NCBI RefSeq assembly: GCF_026410085.1
Contig: NZ_CP112866.1
Coordinates: forward strand, 3,162,001 to 3,226,000
From: Pseudomonas quebecensis
GTDB taxonomy: Bacteria; Pseudomonadota; Gammaproteobacteria; Pseudomonadales; Pseudomonadaceae
Direction of reading: 5' to 3'
Length of the DNA stretch: 64,000 nt
Positions 55,630-64,000 of the stretch are shown here, piece by piece; the stretch's first letter is position 1; each line of letters begins with the position of its first letter. Made by a program: the position numbers and the translations under genes. Under the pieces are notes generated by a model. That model ran no database searches. It saw only the letters and a program-made list of their open reading frames with translations, and was not told the DNA's origin.

Positions 55630-56448
55630 TTAGAGACGGGCAAACGCCACGGCTTTTTCGAACTGTTCCTGGGTAGGCCGCACACCGGTATAGAGCACGA
55701 ACTGTTCCAGCGCCTGAATGGCGATCACCTCCAACCCGGTAATCACCTGTTTGCCTTGGCTTCGTGCATGCACGATCAAGGGTGTTTCGGCTGGAATCGC
55801 CACCACATCGAAGACAGTCCGCGCAGTCTCGACAATGTCTGCGTCAAACGCCAACGCATCCGCCTCAGCGCCGCCAGTCATGCCGATGGGGGTAACGTTG
55901 ATCAGCATGTCCGGGCGAAGGTCGGCCATATCTGCCTGCCAGGCATACCCCAGGTGATGGGCCAGTGCTCGCCCCGCCCTCTCATTACGTGCCACGATCA
56001 CACCGTTGGCATAGCCACCGTCACGCAAAGCACTCGCCACGGCCTTGGCCATGCCGCCGCTGCCGCGCAGGGCGAAGGTCGAATCCTGTGGAACCGCGTG
56101 CTTTTTCAGCAGTTGTTCGACGGCGATATAGTCGGTGTTGTAAGCCTTGAGATGGCCGTTGGTGTTGACGATGGTGTTCAACGAATCAATGGCTTGAACC
56201 GAATCGTCGAGTTCGTCCACCAAGGCAATGGCCGCCTCCTTGAATGGCATGGACACACCGCATCCGCGGATGCCCAGCGCCCGAATGCCGCTGATCGCGC
56301 CGGGCAAATCCTGGCTGCTGAAGGCCTTATAGTAGAAATTCAGACCCAACTGTTCGTACAGATGGTTATGAAATCGCAAGCCGAAATTACCGGGGCGCGC
56401 CGACAGTGACATGCACAGCTGGGTGTCCTTGTTGGGGTGCATCTGCAT
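55630..56448 (-). CDS. Shikimate 5-dehydrogenase-like protein (AroE-like)
   Basis: A 272-residue NADP-type dehydrogenase fold. VSMPFKEAAI is the substrate-site lysine motif, NTIVNTNGHLKAYNTDYIA the second, and LRGSGGMAKAVASAL the glycine-rich nucleotide loop. The N-terminus is longer and divergent, as in the HI0607/SdhL group, which act poorly on shikimate. The main aroE of Pseudomonas lies elsewhere. AAGGAG precedes ATG 56448. Confidence 0.88.
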   Translation of the reverse strand: MQMHPNKDTQLCMSLSARPGNFGLRFHNHLYEQLGLNFYYKAFSSQDLPGAISGIRALGIRGCGVSMPFKEAAIALVDELDDSVQAIDSLNTIVNTNGHLKAYNTDYIAVEQLLKKHAVPQDSTFALRGSGGMAKAVASALRDGGYANGVIVARNERAGRALAHHLGYAWQADMADLRPDMLINVTPIGMTGGAEADALAFDADIVETARTVFDVVAIPAETPLIVHARSQGKQVITGLEVIAIQALEQFVLYTGVRPTQEQFEKAVAFARL

Positions 56449-56610
56449 GGAAAACTCCTTTGAGTAAGCAAATCGGTACAGACCTTACACAACCTTTACC
56501 TAGCGGCCGTGCTGTTTTTTAGAAATACGTTGTCTTAAAAGTATCCCCGCGACATGACTTGAGTCCATCGAAGGCAGGACACGAGCGCTGGGGCTAACCG
56601 AGGAATGACC

Positions 56611-56961
56611 ATGATTCGTACAATCCCCAAGATCGCCCTGCTGGTGGGTGCACTCGCTATGGCAGGCCAAGCTTCCGCCCACGGTGGTGGATGGGCTGGT
56701 CCGGCCGCCTTGGGTGCGTTGGTCGGCGCCGCCGTGGTGGGCTCCGTGGTTGCCAGCCAACCCCGTGAAGTCTATGTGCAGCAACCGGTGTATGTGCAGC
56801 CCCAGCCTGTCTACGCCGCACCGCCGCCGGTTTACTACGCGCCGCCGCCACCGGTTTATGTACAACAGCAGGTGTATTACCGCCCGGCACCGGTTTATTA
56901 CGGCCCACCGCGTGGCTACTACTATGGCCCGCCCCATGGCTACTACCGTCACGGCTGGTAA
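56611..56961 (+). CDS. Small exported Tyr/Pro/Val-rich protein
   Basis: A 116-residue protein with a clear signal peptide ending AQASA or ASA. A glycine/alanine segment follows, then a low-complexity tail of repeated PVYV/PVYYAPPP units (about residues 50-105) ending GYYRHGW. Such tails occur in outer-surface and envelope proteins; function unknown. ATG 56611 is preferred since GAGGA lies 6 bases upstream; ATG 56605 is too close to that site. A terminator follows. Confidence 0.75.
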   Translation: MIRTIPKIALLVGALAMAGQASAHGGGWAGPAALGALVGAAVVGSVVASQPREVYVQQPVYVQPQPVYAAPPPVYYAPPPPVYVQQQVYYRPAPVYYGPPRGYYYGPPHGYYRHGW

Positions 56962-56984
56962 TAATGCATCGTCCAGCCTGAATC

Positions 56985-57015
56985 AGGCCTCGCGGTTACG
57001 CGGGGCCTTTTTTTT
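56985..57015 (+). terminator. Intrinsic terminator
   Basis: AGGCC.CGCG-GTTA-CGCG.GGCC, a 10-bp stem with one G-T pair, then nine T. It closes the transcript of the Tyr/Pro-rich protein. Confidence 0.88.
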
Positions 57016-57193
57016 GCGACGACGTCCGGTTTCATCGCTTCAAGGTCGCTATGGGGACAATGCCGGGCGCGTATTCACACATGATTGACACCAATGTCTA
57101 CTTGCCCGAACGGGGCTCGCCCTGTCATGTTTGCGTCACACAACCCTCTCACTATCGAGCCTGTCCACCCAATAACAATAAGGACGATTGACC

Positions 57194-57388
57194 ATGCCCA
57201 CGCAAAACCCGCACCGCACCGCCGGCCTCTGCACCTCCAGCAAGGTGTACAGCGCCCTGACCGAACTCAAGCACCTCGAAGGCCACCGCAGCGCGAAGTT
57301 CCTTGCCCTGCTCGCGGAAAACCTGGTGCGCAAGGGTCTGCTCAACGAGCAGGAAGTGGTGAGCATGCTCGATCAAGTGGTGGACTGA
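57194..57388 (+). CDS. Small conserved hypothetical protein
   Basis: A 64-residue soluble helical protein (SSKVYSALTELKHLEGHRSA; LLAENLVRKGLLNEQEVVSM). AAGGAC precedes ATG 57194. I recognise no family; the regular length and ribosome site make it a believable gene. Confidence 0.65.
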   Translation: MPTQNPHRTAGLCTSSKVYSALTELKHLEGHRSAKFLALLAENLVRKGLLNEQEVVSMLDQVVD

Positions 57389-57479
57389 CGCCTGGCATCG
57401 ATGTTGACTATCGAGCCAGTTGATTTTTCCTCAGCCGCCATGGCCCGTAAGGTGACCCCTACCACGATTGGAGGTCCTT

Positions 57480-57659
57480 ATGCCCAGTGTTCAGATCATG
57501 TCCGTCATCGGCAGTGCCGTCCCCGCCCCTCTGCGCGCCTCGGGTGTGCTGGCTTGCTGGTACCTGGTACGCGAAGGCGAGCCCATTACCGGCCCGCTCA
57601 CCTCGTTGAAAGCCGCCGAACACCAGTTGCAAGCCACCACCTACCAATTGCAAGCGTGA
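57480..57659 (+). CDS. Small hypothetical protein
   Basis: A 59-residue protein starting after a perfect GGAGG. The middle is mildly hydrophobic (LRASGVLACWYLVREGEPIT), and the end has LQATTYQLQA. No family recognised. It is 91 bases after the previous small gene and ends 10 bases before the converging permease. Confidence 0.6.
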   Translation: MPSVQIMSVIGSAVPAPLRASGVLACWYLVREGEPITGPLTSLKAAEHQLQATTYQLQA

Positions 57660-57669
57660 AGCGGCCGGT

Positions 57670-58737
57670 TTACGGCAACGGCAACTTGACCCGCGGCTTG
57701 CTCTCGACAAACAGCGCCCAACTGGACATGAACAGCGCCGCCACCAGCGGCCCGATCACAAACCCGTTCAGGCCGAACACCGACAAGCCGCCCAGGGTCG
57801 AGATCAGGATCAGGTAGTCGGGCATCTTGGTGTCCTTGCCCACCAGGATCGGGCGCAGCACGTTGTCTACCAGGCCGATCACGAATACGCCGAACAGGCC
57901 CAGCACTACGCCCTGCCAGATCGCCCCGCTCAGCAGGAAATACGCCGCCACCGGCCCCCACACGATGCCCGCGCCCACCGCCGGCAACAGAGACAGGAAC
58001 GCCATCAGCACCGCCCAGAGCAACGCGCTGGGGATATCCAGAAACCAGAAAATCAACCCGCCCAACGCGCCCTGGGTCACCGCCACCAGCACGTTGCCCT
58101 TGACCGTGGCGCGCACCACGCGGTTGAACTTGAGCTGCAGGCGACGCTTTTGCGGTTCGGCCAACGGCACCGCCGTGCGCACCTTGCGCACCAGCTCCGG
58201 GCCATCGCGCAAAAAGAAAAACAGCAGATACAGCATGATGAAAAAGCTCACCAGGAAATCAAACGTGCCCTGGCCGAAACTGAACGCCTGGGTGGCAAAG
58301 AACTGACTGCCCTGCATCGCGCTCTTGACGATTTTCTCGCGCAGCCCTTCCAGGTTGCCCATGCCAAAGCGATCCAGCAGGTGCTGGAAATACGGCGGCA
58401 GGAAGTTCTTGAACTGTTCGATGTAGCCGGCCACATCCAGCTTGCCGCTTTCGATGTTCTTGTACAGGGTGGCGCCCTCCTGTACCAGCAACGCACTGGT
58501 GATAATCACCGGCAAAATCGCGATGACCAGGCATGCGGCCAAGGTGGTCAGGGACGTGAGATTGCGGTTCCAGCCAAACTTGAGCTGCACGCGGCGCTGC
58601 ATGGGCGCAAAGATGATGCCGAGGATCACCGCCCAGAACACCGCGCCGTAAAACGGCAGCAATATCCAGATAAAGGCGACGGTCACCAGGACCAGCAGTA
58701 ACAACAGGGTTTTGAATTGCAGGGTGGTTTGGTTCAT
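57670..58737 (-). CDS. AI-2E family transporter (permease)
   Basis: A 355-residue membrane protein with about eight helices: two at the N-terminus, a soluble stretch (about 90-145), then the FFIMLYLLFFFLRDG and PSALLWAVLMAFLSLLPAVG segments. It ends with GGLSVFGLNGFVIGPLVAAL, the family signature. Members are named for AI-2 export by TqsA, but others are Na+/H+ antiporters; the cargo here is unknown. Confidence 0.88.
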   Translation of the reverse strand: MNQTTLQFKTLLLLLVLVTVAFIWILLPFYGAVFWAVILGIIFAPMQRRVQLKFGWNRNLTSLTTLAACLVIAILPVIITSALLVQEGATLYKNIESGKLDVAGYIEQFKNFLPPYFQHLLDRFGMGNLEGLREKIVKSAMQGSQFFATQAFSFGQGTFDFLVSFFIMLYLLFFFLRDGPELVRKVRTAVPLAEPQKRRLQLKFNRVVRATVKGNVLVAVTQGALGGLIFWFLDIPSALLWAVLMAFLSLLPAVGAGIVWGPVAAYFLLSGAIWQGVVLGLFGVFVIGLVDNVLRPILVGKDTKMPDYLILISTLGGLSVFGLNGFVIGPLVAALFMSSWALFVESKPRVKLPLP

Positions 58738-58756
58738 GTCCGGTCCATGTCAGAAA

Positions 58757-58785
58757 AGCAACGGGCCTGTGTAGGCCCTGTTGCT
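58757..58785 (-). terminator. Terminator after the DipZ-like gene
   Basis: AGCAAC.GGGCCT-GTGT-AGGCCC.T.GTTGCT, a 12-bp stem with one bulge, followed on the minus strand by TTTT. It separates the DipZ-like/DUF2790 unit from the permease. Confidence 0.7.
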
Positions 58786-58844
58786 TAGTCCGCTGCGAAA
58801 CCTGGGAGTGCCCTTATTTATCGCACACCGGTAAACCGCCCTGT

Positions 58845-60062
58845 TCACGGGTGCGAATCGTCTGCCTTGGCCTCGTCCAACAGTGCCCGGATCATCCGCT
58901 CCTGGTCCTCGTAGCGACCTTCGCCGAAGTGGCTGCCGCGTATGCGCCCCTTGGCATCGATCAGGTAATGGGCAGGCCAATACTGATTGTCGAAATTGCG
59001 CCAGATCGCGTAGTTATTGTCGATGGCCACCGGGTAGGTGATGCCCAATCTGTGCACCTGGGCCTTGACGTTGTCGATGATGCGCTCGTACCCGTATTCC
59101 GGGGTGTGCACGCCGATCACCACCAATCCATCCTTGGCGTACTTCTCAGCCCATGCTTTGACATACGGCAGGGTGTGCTGGCAGTTGATGCAGTCATACG
59201 TCCAGAAATCCACCAGCACCACTTTGCCTTTGAGCGCCTGCGGGGTCAGCGGCGGCGAGTTGAGCCATTCAACGGCACCGGACAGCGACGGCATCGCACC
59301 CTGGTCGTTCGCGGCCAGCGGCGCTGCCTTGACCTTGCTGACCAGGTAATCCGCCACCTTGGGCACGTTTTCCAGCACCCCGCTCTCCAGGCGGCTGACG
59401 ACCTCGGACGAGGTACCAGCCAGCAGGGTTCGGTCGGCACCAGTGGAAATCACCGCCGCCGCCGCCAATACCGCCACCCCGGCGCCCCGACGCAGCCAAC
59501 CGGTCAGCGGAATCGACGCCTTGAGCCGGTTCACCAGGCCGCGCCCGGCGAAGATCAATGTGCCCAGGGACAGAGCGCTGCCCATGCCATAGGCCAGCAG
59601 CAACAGGCTGGTCTGCGCATTGGCGCCCTGCAGCATCGCACCGGTGAGGATCACCCCGAGGATCGGCCCGGCGCACGGCGCCCACAACAGGCCCGTGGCG
59701 ATGCCGATCAGCAGTGACTTGAGCGGCCCCGACAGCGCGCGGCCGTCGGGAGCGATGCGGTTACCCAGCAGCACGAACGGGCGCGCCAGCCAGCCACCGA
59801 TCCGCGCGCTGATCAACGACAGCGCAAACAGCACCATCACGATCAACGCCACCTGCCGTCCGGTGGCGTTGGCGCGTACCACCCACTCGCTGCTGACCGC
59901 CGCCAGGCTGGCGATCAGCGCAAAGGTCAGCGCCATGCCGCCGAGGGTCAGCAGGATTGAGCGGCGGGTGCGGTCGACACCGGCGAACAGAAACGGCACC
60001 ACCGGCAGGATACAAGGACTGAGGACGGTCAGGACGCCGCCCAGGAATGCGATCAGTAGCAT
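58845..60062 (-). CDS. DipZ-like protein: CcdA electron carrier fused to a TlpA-like thioredoxin domain
   Basis: A ~405-residue inner-membrane thiol protein. The N-terminal CcdA-type part (six helices) has the redox cysteines in TVLSPCILPVVPF and LLWAPCAGPILG. After a linker, the periplasmic C-terminal domain has the thioredoxin motif YDCINCQHTLPY and the DNQYWPAHYLIDAKG cis-proline region. It should bring electrons from cytoplasmic thioredoxin to periplasmic proteins. ATG 60062 has GAGG 8 bases before it; GTG 60071 would overlap that site. It follows the DUF2790 gene in a two-gene unit. Confidence 0.9.
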   Translation of the reverse strand: MLLIAFLGGVLTVLSPCILPVVPFLFAGVDRTRRSILLTLGGMALTFALIASLAAVSSEWVVRANATGRQVALIVMVLFALSLISARIGGWLARPFVLLGNRIAPDGRALSGPLKSLLIGIATGLLWAPCAGPILGVILTGAMLQGANAQTSLLLLAYGMGSALSLGTLIFAGRGLVNRLKASIPLTGWLRRGAGVAVLAAAAVISTGADRTLLAGTSSEVVSRLESGVLENVPKVADYLVSKVKAAPLAANDQGAMPSLSGAVEWLNSPPLTPQALKGKVVLVDFWTYDCINCQHTLPYVKAWAEKYAKDGLVVIGVHTPEYGYERIIDNVKAQVHRLGITYPVAIDNNYAIWRNFDNQYWPAHYLIDAKGRIRGSHFGEGRYEDQERMIRALLDEAKADDSHP

Positions 60063-60092
60063 GATGTTCACCTCGGGTCGCGCGTGGCGAAC

Positions 60093-60359
60093 TCAGTTGT
60101 CGCCGATGCAGGTGTCGGACACTTTCTGGTAGTTCAGAACCTGTTCGGTGCCGTGTGAGTCGAGGTAGGTCATCCGCGCGCCCACCACGCCGCAGGACGG
60201 CCCGGCGTCTTCGGTGATCGATAGCACTTTGCGGATGTCCAGATGCGTGCCGTAGGTGTAGGTCTGCTCGTTGGCACTGGCTTGCGCGCGCGCCGACAGC
60301 GTGCAGAGGTTGAGGGCGGCGAACAGGCAAGCGGCGTAGAGGGCTTTGCTGTGGTTCAT
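60093..60359 (-). CDS. DUF2790 small periplasmic protein
   Basis: An 88-residue exported protein: signal peptide with cleavage near ARA-QA, then TYTYGTHLDIRKVLSI and the NYQKVSDTC end of the DUF2790 family, which is mostly found in Pseudomonas. The mature part has two cysteines, a possible substrate for the DipZ-like protein encoded next. Function unknown; some relatives are described as copper-responsive. Confidence 0.87.
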   Translation of the reverse strand: MNHSKALYAACLFAALNLCTLSARAQASANEQTYTYGTHLDIRKVLSITEDAGPSCGVVGARMTYLDSHGTEQVLNYQKVSDTCIGDN

Positions 60360-60572
60360 GGCGATAGGCTCCAGTTCGGGTCGAAGCGAGGCGGTGTGCC
60401 TCGTTGGAACCGATTAAAAGCGCCGCAGGTATCGCGCCTGTGTCGAAAATCGCCGCGCGCCCCTCGGTACGTATCCACAGCGCCTGGAGATACACAGCGA
60501 TACAAAAATGACCTGGGTCAATAAGCCCTCATCCGCCCTGCACTACCCTCGCGCCTTTTTGCGACCCTACCC

Positions 60573-61892
60573 ATGCCCACTGTTATCGCCCCCGAACTGC
60601 TCGCCCCCGCCGGCACCCTGAAAAACATGCGCTACGCCTTTGCCTACGGCGCCGATGCGGTGTACGCCGGGCAACCGCGCTACAGCCTGCGGGTGCGCAA
60701 TAACGAGTTCGACCACGCCAACCTGGCCCTGGGCATCCAGGAAGCGCACGCCCAGGGCAAGCGCTTTTATGTGGTGGTGAACATTGCGCCGCACAACGCC
60801 AAGCTCAAGACCTTCCTCAAGGACCTGGCGCCGGTGATCGCCATGGGCCCGGATGCGCTGATCATGTCCGATCCGGGACTGATCATGCTGGTGCGCCGGC
60901 ATTTCCCGCAGATGCCGATTCATCTGTCGGTGCAGGCCAATACGGTGAACTGGGCCAGTGTCGAGTTCTGGCAGCAGCAAGGGATCTGCCGGGTGATCCT
61001 GTCGCGGGAATTGTCACTGGAAGAGATCGGCGAAATCCGCGAGCACGTGCCGGCCATGGAGCTGGAAGTGTTTGTACACGGCGCCTTGTGCATGGCGTAT
61101 TCCGGGCGCTGTCTGCTCTCGGGCTATATGAACAAGCGCGACGCCAACCAGGGCACCTGCACCAACGCCTGCCGCTGGAAATACCAGGCCACCCCGGCGG
61201 TGGAAAACGCCACCGGCGAGATCGTCCAGCAATACGCGCCGGAACCGACCCTGGGTATCGGCGCGCCCACCGATCAGGTGTTCCTGTTGCAGGAAGCCAA
61301 CCGCCCCGACGAACAGATGCCCGCCTTCGAGGACGAGCACGGCACCTACATCATGAACGCCAAGGACCTGCGCGCCGTGCAGCACGTGGAGCGCCTGGCC
61401 CATATGGGCGTGCACTCGCTGAAGATCGAAGGCCGCACCAAGTCGCACTTCTACTGCGCGCGCACCACCCAGGTGTATCGCCGCGCCATCGACGATGCGG
61501 TGGCCGGTCGCGCGTTCGACCGCAACCTGATGACGGACCTCGAGTCCCTGGCCCAGCGCGGCTACACCGAAGGTTTCCTGCGCCGCCACGTCCACGACGA
61601 ATACCAGAACTACCAGAACGGCAGCTCGGTCTCCGAGCGCCAGCAGTTTGTCGGTGAGCTGAGCGGCGAGCGCCGGGGCGAATTGGCCGAGGTCAAGGTG
61701 AAGAACCGCTTCGCCGTGGGCAATCACCTGGAATTGATGACGCCCACCGGCAATTTTCACTTCGATCTGGCCGGCCTGCGCAACGCCAAGGACGAAGCCA
61801 TCGACGTGGCGCCGGGGGACGGGCATACGGTGTATCTACCGCTGCCCGTTGAGATGGACCTGCGCTTTGGCTTGTTGATGCGCGACGTCTGA
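60573..61892 (+). CDS. trhP: tRNA 5-hydroxyuridine synthesis protein, U32 peptidase family
   Basis: A 439-residue protein equivalent to YegQ/TrhP, needed for prephenate-dependent 5-hydroxylation of wobble uridine in tRNA. It begins APELLAPAGTLKNMRYAFAY; the cysteine set is in CMAYSGRCLLSGYM and NQGTCTNACRWKY, which ligate an iron-sulfur cluster in the family; HSLKIEGRTKSHFYCA follows. Full length. It stands alone. Confidence 0.93.
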   Translation: MPTVIAPELLAPAGTLKNMRYAFAYGADAVYAGQPRYSLRVRNNEFDHANLALGIQEAHAQGKRFYVVVNIAPHNAKLKTFLKDLAPVIAMGPDALIMSDPGLIMLVRRHFPQMPIHLSVQANTVNWASVEFWQQQGICRVILSRELSLEEIGEIREHVPAMELEVFVHGALCMAYSGRCLLSGYMNKRDANQGTCTNACRWKYQATPAVENATGEIVQQYAPEPTLGIGAPTDQVFLLQEANRPDEQMPAFEDEHGTYIMNAKDLRAVQHVERLAHMGVHSLKIEGRTKSHFYCARTTQVYRRAIDDAVAGRAFDRNLMTDLESLAQRGYTEGFLRRHVHDEYQNYQNGSSVSERQQFVGELSGERRGELAEVKVKNRFAVGNHLELMTPTGNFHFDLAGLRNAKDEAIDVAPGDGHTVYLPLPVEMDLRFGLLMRDV

Positions 61893-63572
61893 TCAGATCC
61901 TGAACTGGCCGACCAGTTGCCCCAGGCGTTGGCCCAGCTCCGCCAGACTGCGCGAAGTCTGGGCGCCCCGTTGGGTTTCATCGGCCACGCTGTCCACCGC
62001 CGAGGCAATCTGATGCACGCTGCGGTTGATCTCTTCGGCCACGGCGGTCTGTTCTTCGGCGGCGCTGGCGATCTGGGCGTTCATTGAATTGATGGTGGCG
62101 ATCAACTGGGCCATGGTATCCAGCGATGCGCCGGCCTGGTTGGCCTGGGCCGAGGTGCCGTCGCCGGCGTCGCTGGAGCGGCGCATGGCTTGCACGGCCG
62201 CCTCGGTGCCGGTTTGCAGGCGGTCGATCATGCCCTGGATTTCCTGGGTGCTGGTCTGGGTGCGGCTGGCCAGGGCGCGCACTTCGTCGGCTACCACCGC
62301 GAAACCACGGCCGGCCTCCCCGGCCCGCGCGGCTTCGATGGCAGCGTTGAGGGCCAGCAGGTTGGTCTGCTCGGCGATCGAGCGGATGACGCTCAACACG
62401 CTGACAATCGACGTCACGTCCTGTTGCAGGCTGTCGAGGGACACGCCGCTGCTGCGGATATCGTTCACCAACGCGTGGATCTGCACGATGCTGCCGTCTA
62501 CCACGCGTTTGGCCGCCTGACCTTCGGCGTCGGTCTGCTGCGCGGCCACCGAGGCGCCCTGAGCACTGCGCGCCACTTCCTGGGCGGCGGACGACATTTG
62601 ATTGATGGCGGTGGCAACCTGATCTGTCTCGTGACGCTGACGCTCCATGGCCTGCTCCGAACGCTGGGCCTGGTCGGACACCTGACTGACCAGACCGGTG
62701 AGCTGCGCGGTCATTTCAGTGATCTGGCGCACCAGGCCGTGGATCTTGTCGACAAACCGATTGAACGCGCCGGCCAACTCGCCCAGTTCGTCCTGGCTGG
62801 TGATGGCCAGGCGTCGGGTCAGGTCGCCCTCGCCTGCGGCGATATCGTCGAGGTTGGCTTTCATCAAATGCAGCGGGCGCAGAATCGTATTGGCCAGCAC
62901 CATGCCCACGGCGGCAATCACCAGCAACACCACCACCGCCACGCCGAGGATGCTCAGCAGCACGCCTTCCATGCGCTTCTCGACCTTGGCCTCGACCACC
63001 GCCACCTGGGCTTCGATGCCGTCGAGGTTGACCGAGGTGCCGATGACCATGTCCCACTTGGGCAGGTACTCGGTGTAGCCGAGCTTGGGCACCAGTTCGG
63101 TCTGCCCCGGCTGGGTCGAGCTGTATTGCAGGTAATGGCTGCCGTCCTTGCCGACCTTGACCAGGTCGCGATTGACATAGACGCCGTTGGGGTCGCGGTT
63201 GTCCTTGAAGCTCTTGCCCACGCCGTCGGGGCTGTTGCCTTTGAACAGGCGGATGGTTTCGGAGTCGTAGCCGAAGAAATAACCGTCCTTGCCATAGCTG
63301 GTGTTGGACAGCAGCTTGACCACCTCGGCCCGCGCCGCCGTATCGCCGGGCGCGGCGGCATCGTAGAGCGGCTTGATGGTACTCATGGCCACTTCCACAT
63401 AACTTTGCAGAGTGGCTTTGGCGTTATTGAGCAGGCGCTGGCGGGTTTCATCCACCTCACTGCGCGCCTGGCCCTGGAGGATCCACACCGTGGTGAGGCT
63501 GATGACCACCGCGAACAGCAACACCGGCACGACGGCAAGGGACAGGACTTTGGCCTTCAGGCTCAGACGCAT
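61893..63572 (-). CDS. Methyl-accepting chemotaxis protein with single Cache domain
   Basis: A 559-residue chemoreceptor. The first membrane helix is at about 10-32, then a periplasmic sCache_2-like sensor (about 40-195, with [18 protein letters not shown]). A second helix (about 200-225) leads to HAMP, then the signalling domain with the hairpin tip [20 protein letters not shown] and [11 protein letters not shown]. There is no C-terminal CheR-tether pentapeptide. sCache_2 receptors often bind small organic acids; the ligand here is not known. Confidence 0.93.
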   Translation of the reverse strand: MRLSLKAKVLSLAVVPVLLFAVVISLTTVWILQGQARSEVDETRQRLLNNAKATLQSYVEVAMSTIKPLYDAAAPGDTAARAEVVKLLSNTSYGKDGYFFGYDSETIRLFKGNSPDGVGKSFKDNRDPNGVYVNRDLVKVGKDGSHYLQYSSTQPGQTELVPKLGYTEYLPKWDMVIGTSVNLDGIEAQVAVVEAKVEKRMEGVLLSILGVAVVVLLVIAAVGMVLANTILRPLHLMKANLDDIAAGEGDLTRRLAITSQDELGELAGAFNRFVDKIHGLVRQITEMTAQLTGLVSQVSDQAQRSEQAMERQRHETDQVATAINQMSSAAQEVARSAQGASVAAQQTDAEGQAAKRVVDGSIVQIHALVNDIRSSGVSLDSLQQDVTSIVSVLSVIRSIAEQTNLLALNAAIEAARAGEAGRGFAVVADEVRALASRTQTSTQEIQGMIDRLQTGTEAAVQAMRRSSDAGDGTSAQANQAGASLDTMAQLIATINSMNAQIASAAEEQTAVAEEINRSVHQIASAVDSVADETQRGAQTSRSLAELGQRLGQLVGQFRI

Positions 63573-63626
63573 GGCTTTTCTCTCTTATTGGGCGACTTGA
63601 GAGCGTATCGGCCGATGGAAAACTAT

Positions 63627-63656
63627 CTGTAGGAGCGAGCGCGCCCGTTCCTACAG
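63627..63656. repeat. REP-like hairpin
   Basis: CTGTAGGA at 63627 pairs with TCCTACAG at 63649-63656. The TGTAGGAGCGAGC core is a common Pseudomonas REP type. It lies just after the antiporter gene stop and may end that transcript. Confidence 0.7.
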
Positions 63657-63664
63657 TGACAGGG

Positions 63665-64000
63665 TCAAAGAGTCATCGCCGCCAGCCAGCCAAACGCCAG
63701 CAACGGGATGTTGTAGTGCAGGAACGTGGGAACCACGGTGTCCCAGATGTGGTGGTGCTGGCCGTCGATATTCAGGCCGGAGGTCGGGCCGAGGGTGGAA
63801 TCCGACGCGGGCGAACCGGCATCCCCCAACGCCCCCGCCGTGCCGACGATGCACACGATGGCCATTGGGCTGAAGCCCAGTTGCACGCACAGCGGCACGA
63901 AGATGGCGGCCAGGATCGGCACCGTGGAAAACGACGAGCCGATGCCCATGGTCACCAGCAGCCCCACCAGCAACATCAACAGCGCACCGACCCCACGGCT
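63665..64000 (-). CDS. Na+/H+ antiporter family protein (C-terminal part)
   Basis: The last 111 residues of a membrane protein cut off by the right window edge. [20 protein letters not shown] and [20 protein letters not shown], followed by [20 protein letters not shown], are typical of NhaC/YuiF-type antiporters. The partner ion and full length cannot be judged. Confidence 0.8.
   Translation of the reverse strand, partial: SRGVGALLMLLVGLLVTMGIGSSFSTVPILAAIFVPLCVQLGFSPMAIVCIVGTAGALGDAGSPASDSTLGPTSGLNIDGQHHHIWDTVVPTFLHYNIPLLAFGWLAAMTL

Overview
The window looks like chromosomal DNA of a fluorescent Pseudomonas (P. fluorescens group). It is GC-rich with typical Pseudomonas codon use. It carries Pseudomonas-type REP hairpins (for example 28103-28190 and 31852-31876) and lineage-typical small proteins (DUF1652, DUF2790). 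It also carries a familiar set of core genes: topB, atoDAB, selD-selU, sstT, trhP, hemB. I saw no rRNA, tRNA, CRISPR array, phage or insertion sequence. Species assignment is inference.

Layout. 1-4084: a BvgA/BvgS-like two-component pair on the minus strand, with the sensor cut by the window edge at its HPt motif. 4382-8210: mgtA-mgtC (Mg2+ import P-type ATPase and MgtC) behind a long leader with three strong hairpins. 8274-9241: a GNAT and an FKBP. 9440-13582: an AT-richer flavin amine oxidase of the amide-forming amino-acid monooxygenase family, then a nitrilase-fold amidase and an internally duplicated membrane protein, followed by a triple-PAS LuxR-type regulator (13706-15202). 15305-17034: a DUF1652 protein, an RcnB-like periplasmic protein and a class I terpene synthase resembling 2-methylisoborneol/2-methylenebornane synthases. 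17284-19199: XRE-cupin regulator plus gamma-glutamyl-polyamine-synthetase-like enzyme. 19363-23720: LysR regulator divergent from a GMC dehydrogenase and an MHS-type transporter. 23893-27272: topoisomerase III, a CBS protein and a sirtuin. 27758-31829: a small conserved protein, then a LysR regulator divergent from atoDAB (acetoacetate use).

32021-40624 is the most accessory part. It holds a DUF4349 lipoprotein, a DUF1615 lipoprotein, and a 1563-residue Rhs protein with an HNH/Endo VII-like C-terminal toxin and a putative immunity gene. Behind these lies a displaced second Rhs C-terminal cassette: 228 bp of duplicated core fused to an RNase A-like toxin, with a CdiI-like immunity gene. Short REP-like repeats flank the second cassette, which reads as a silent toxin module that recombination could place onto the full-length Rhs gene.

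40769-64000 is mostly core: hemB (cysteine/zinc type), PhzF-like and GST genes, a histidine-phosphatase-fold protein, an ArsP/UPF0718 permease, selU-selD, terC, a small lipoprotein, a NhaR-like regulator, sstT, an unrecognised 930-residue protein, DUF1993, yceH, an AroE-like dehydrogenase, small exported or cytosolic proteins, an AI-2E family permease, a DipZ-like CcdA-thioredoxin fusion with a DUF2790 partner, trhP, a Cache-domain chemoreceptor, and the C-terminus of a Na+/H+ antiporter family protein cut by the right edge.

The best candidates for something little described are the amine oxidase/amidase/membrane-protein cluster, the Rhs switching locus, the solitary terpene synthase, the mgtA leader and the 930-residue protein.
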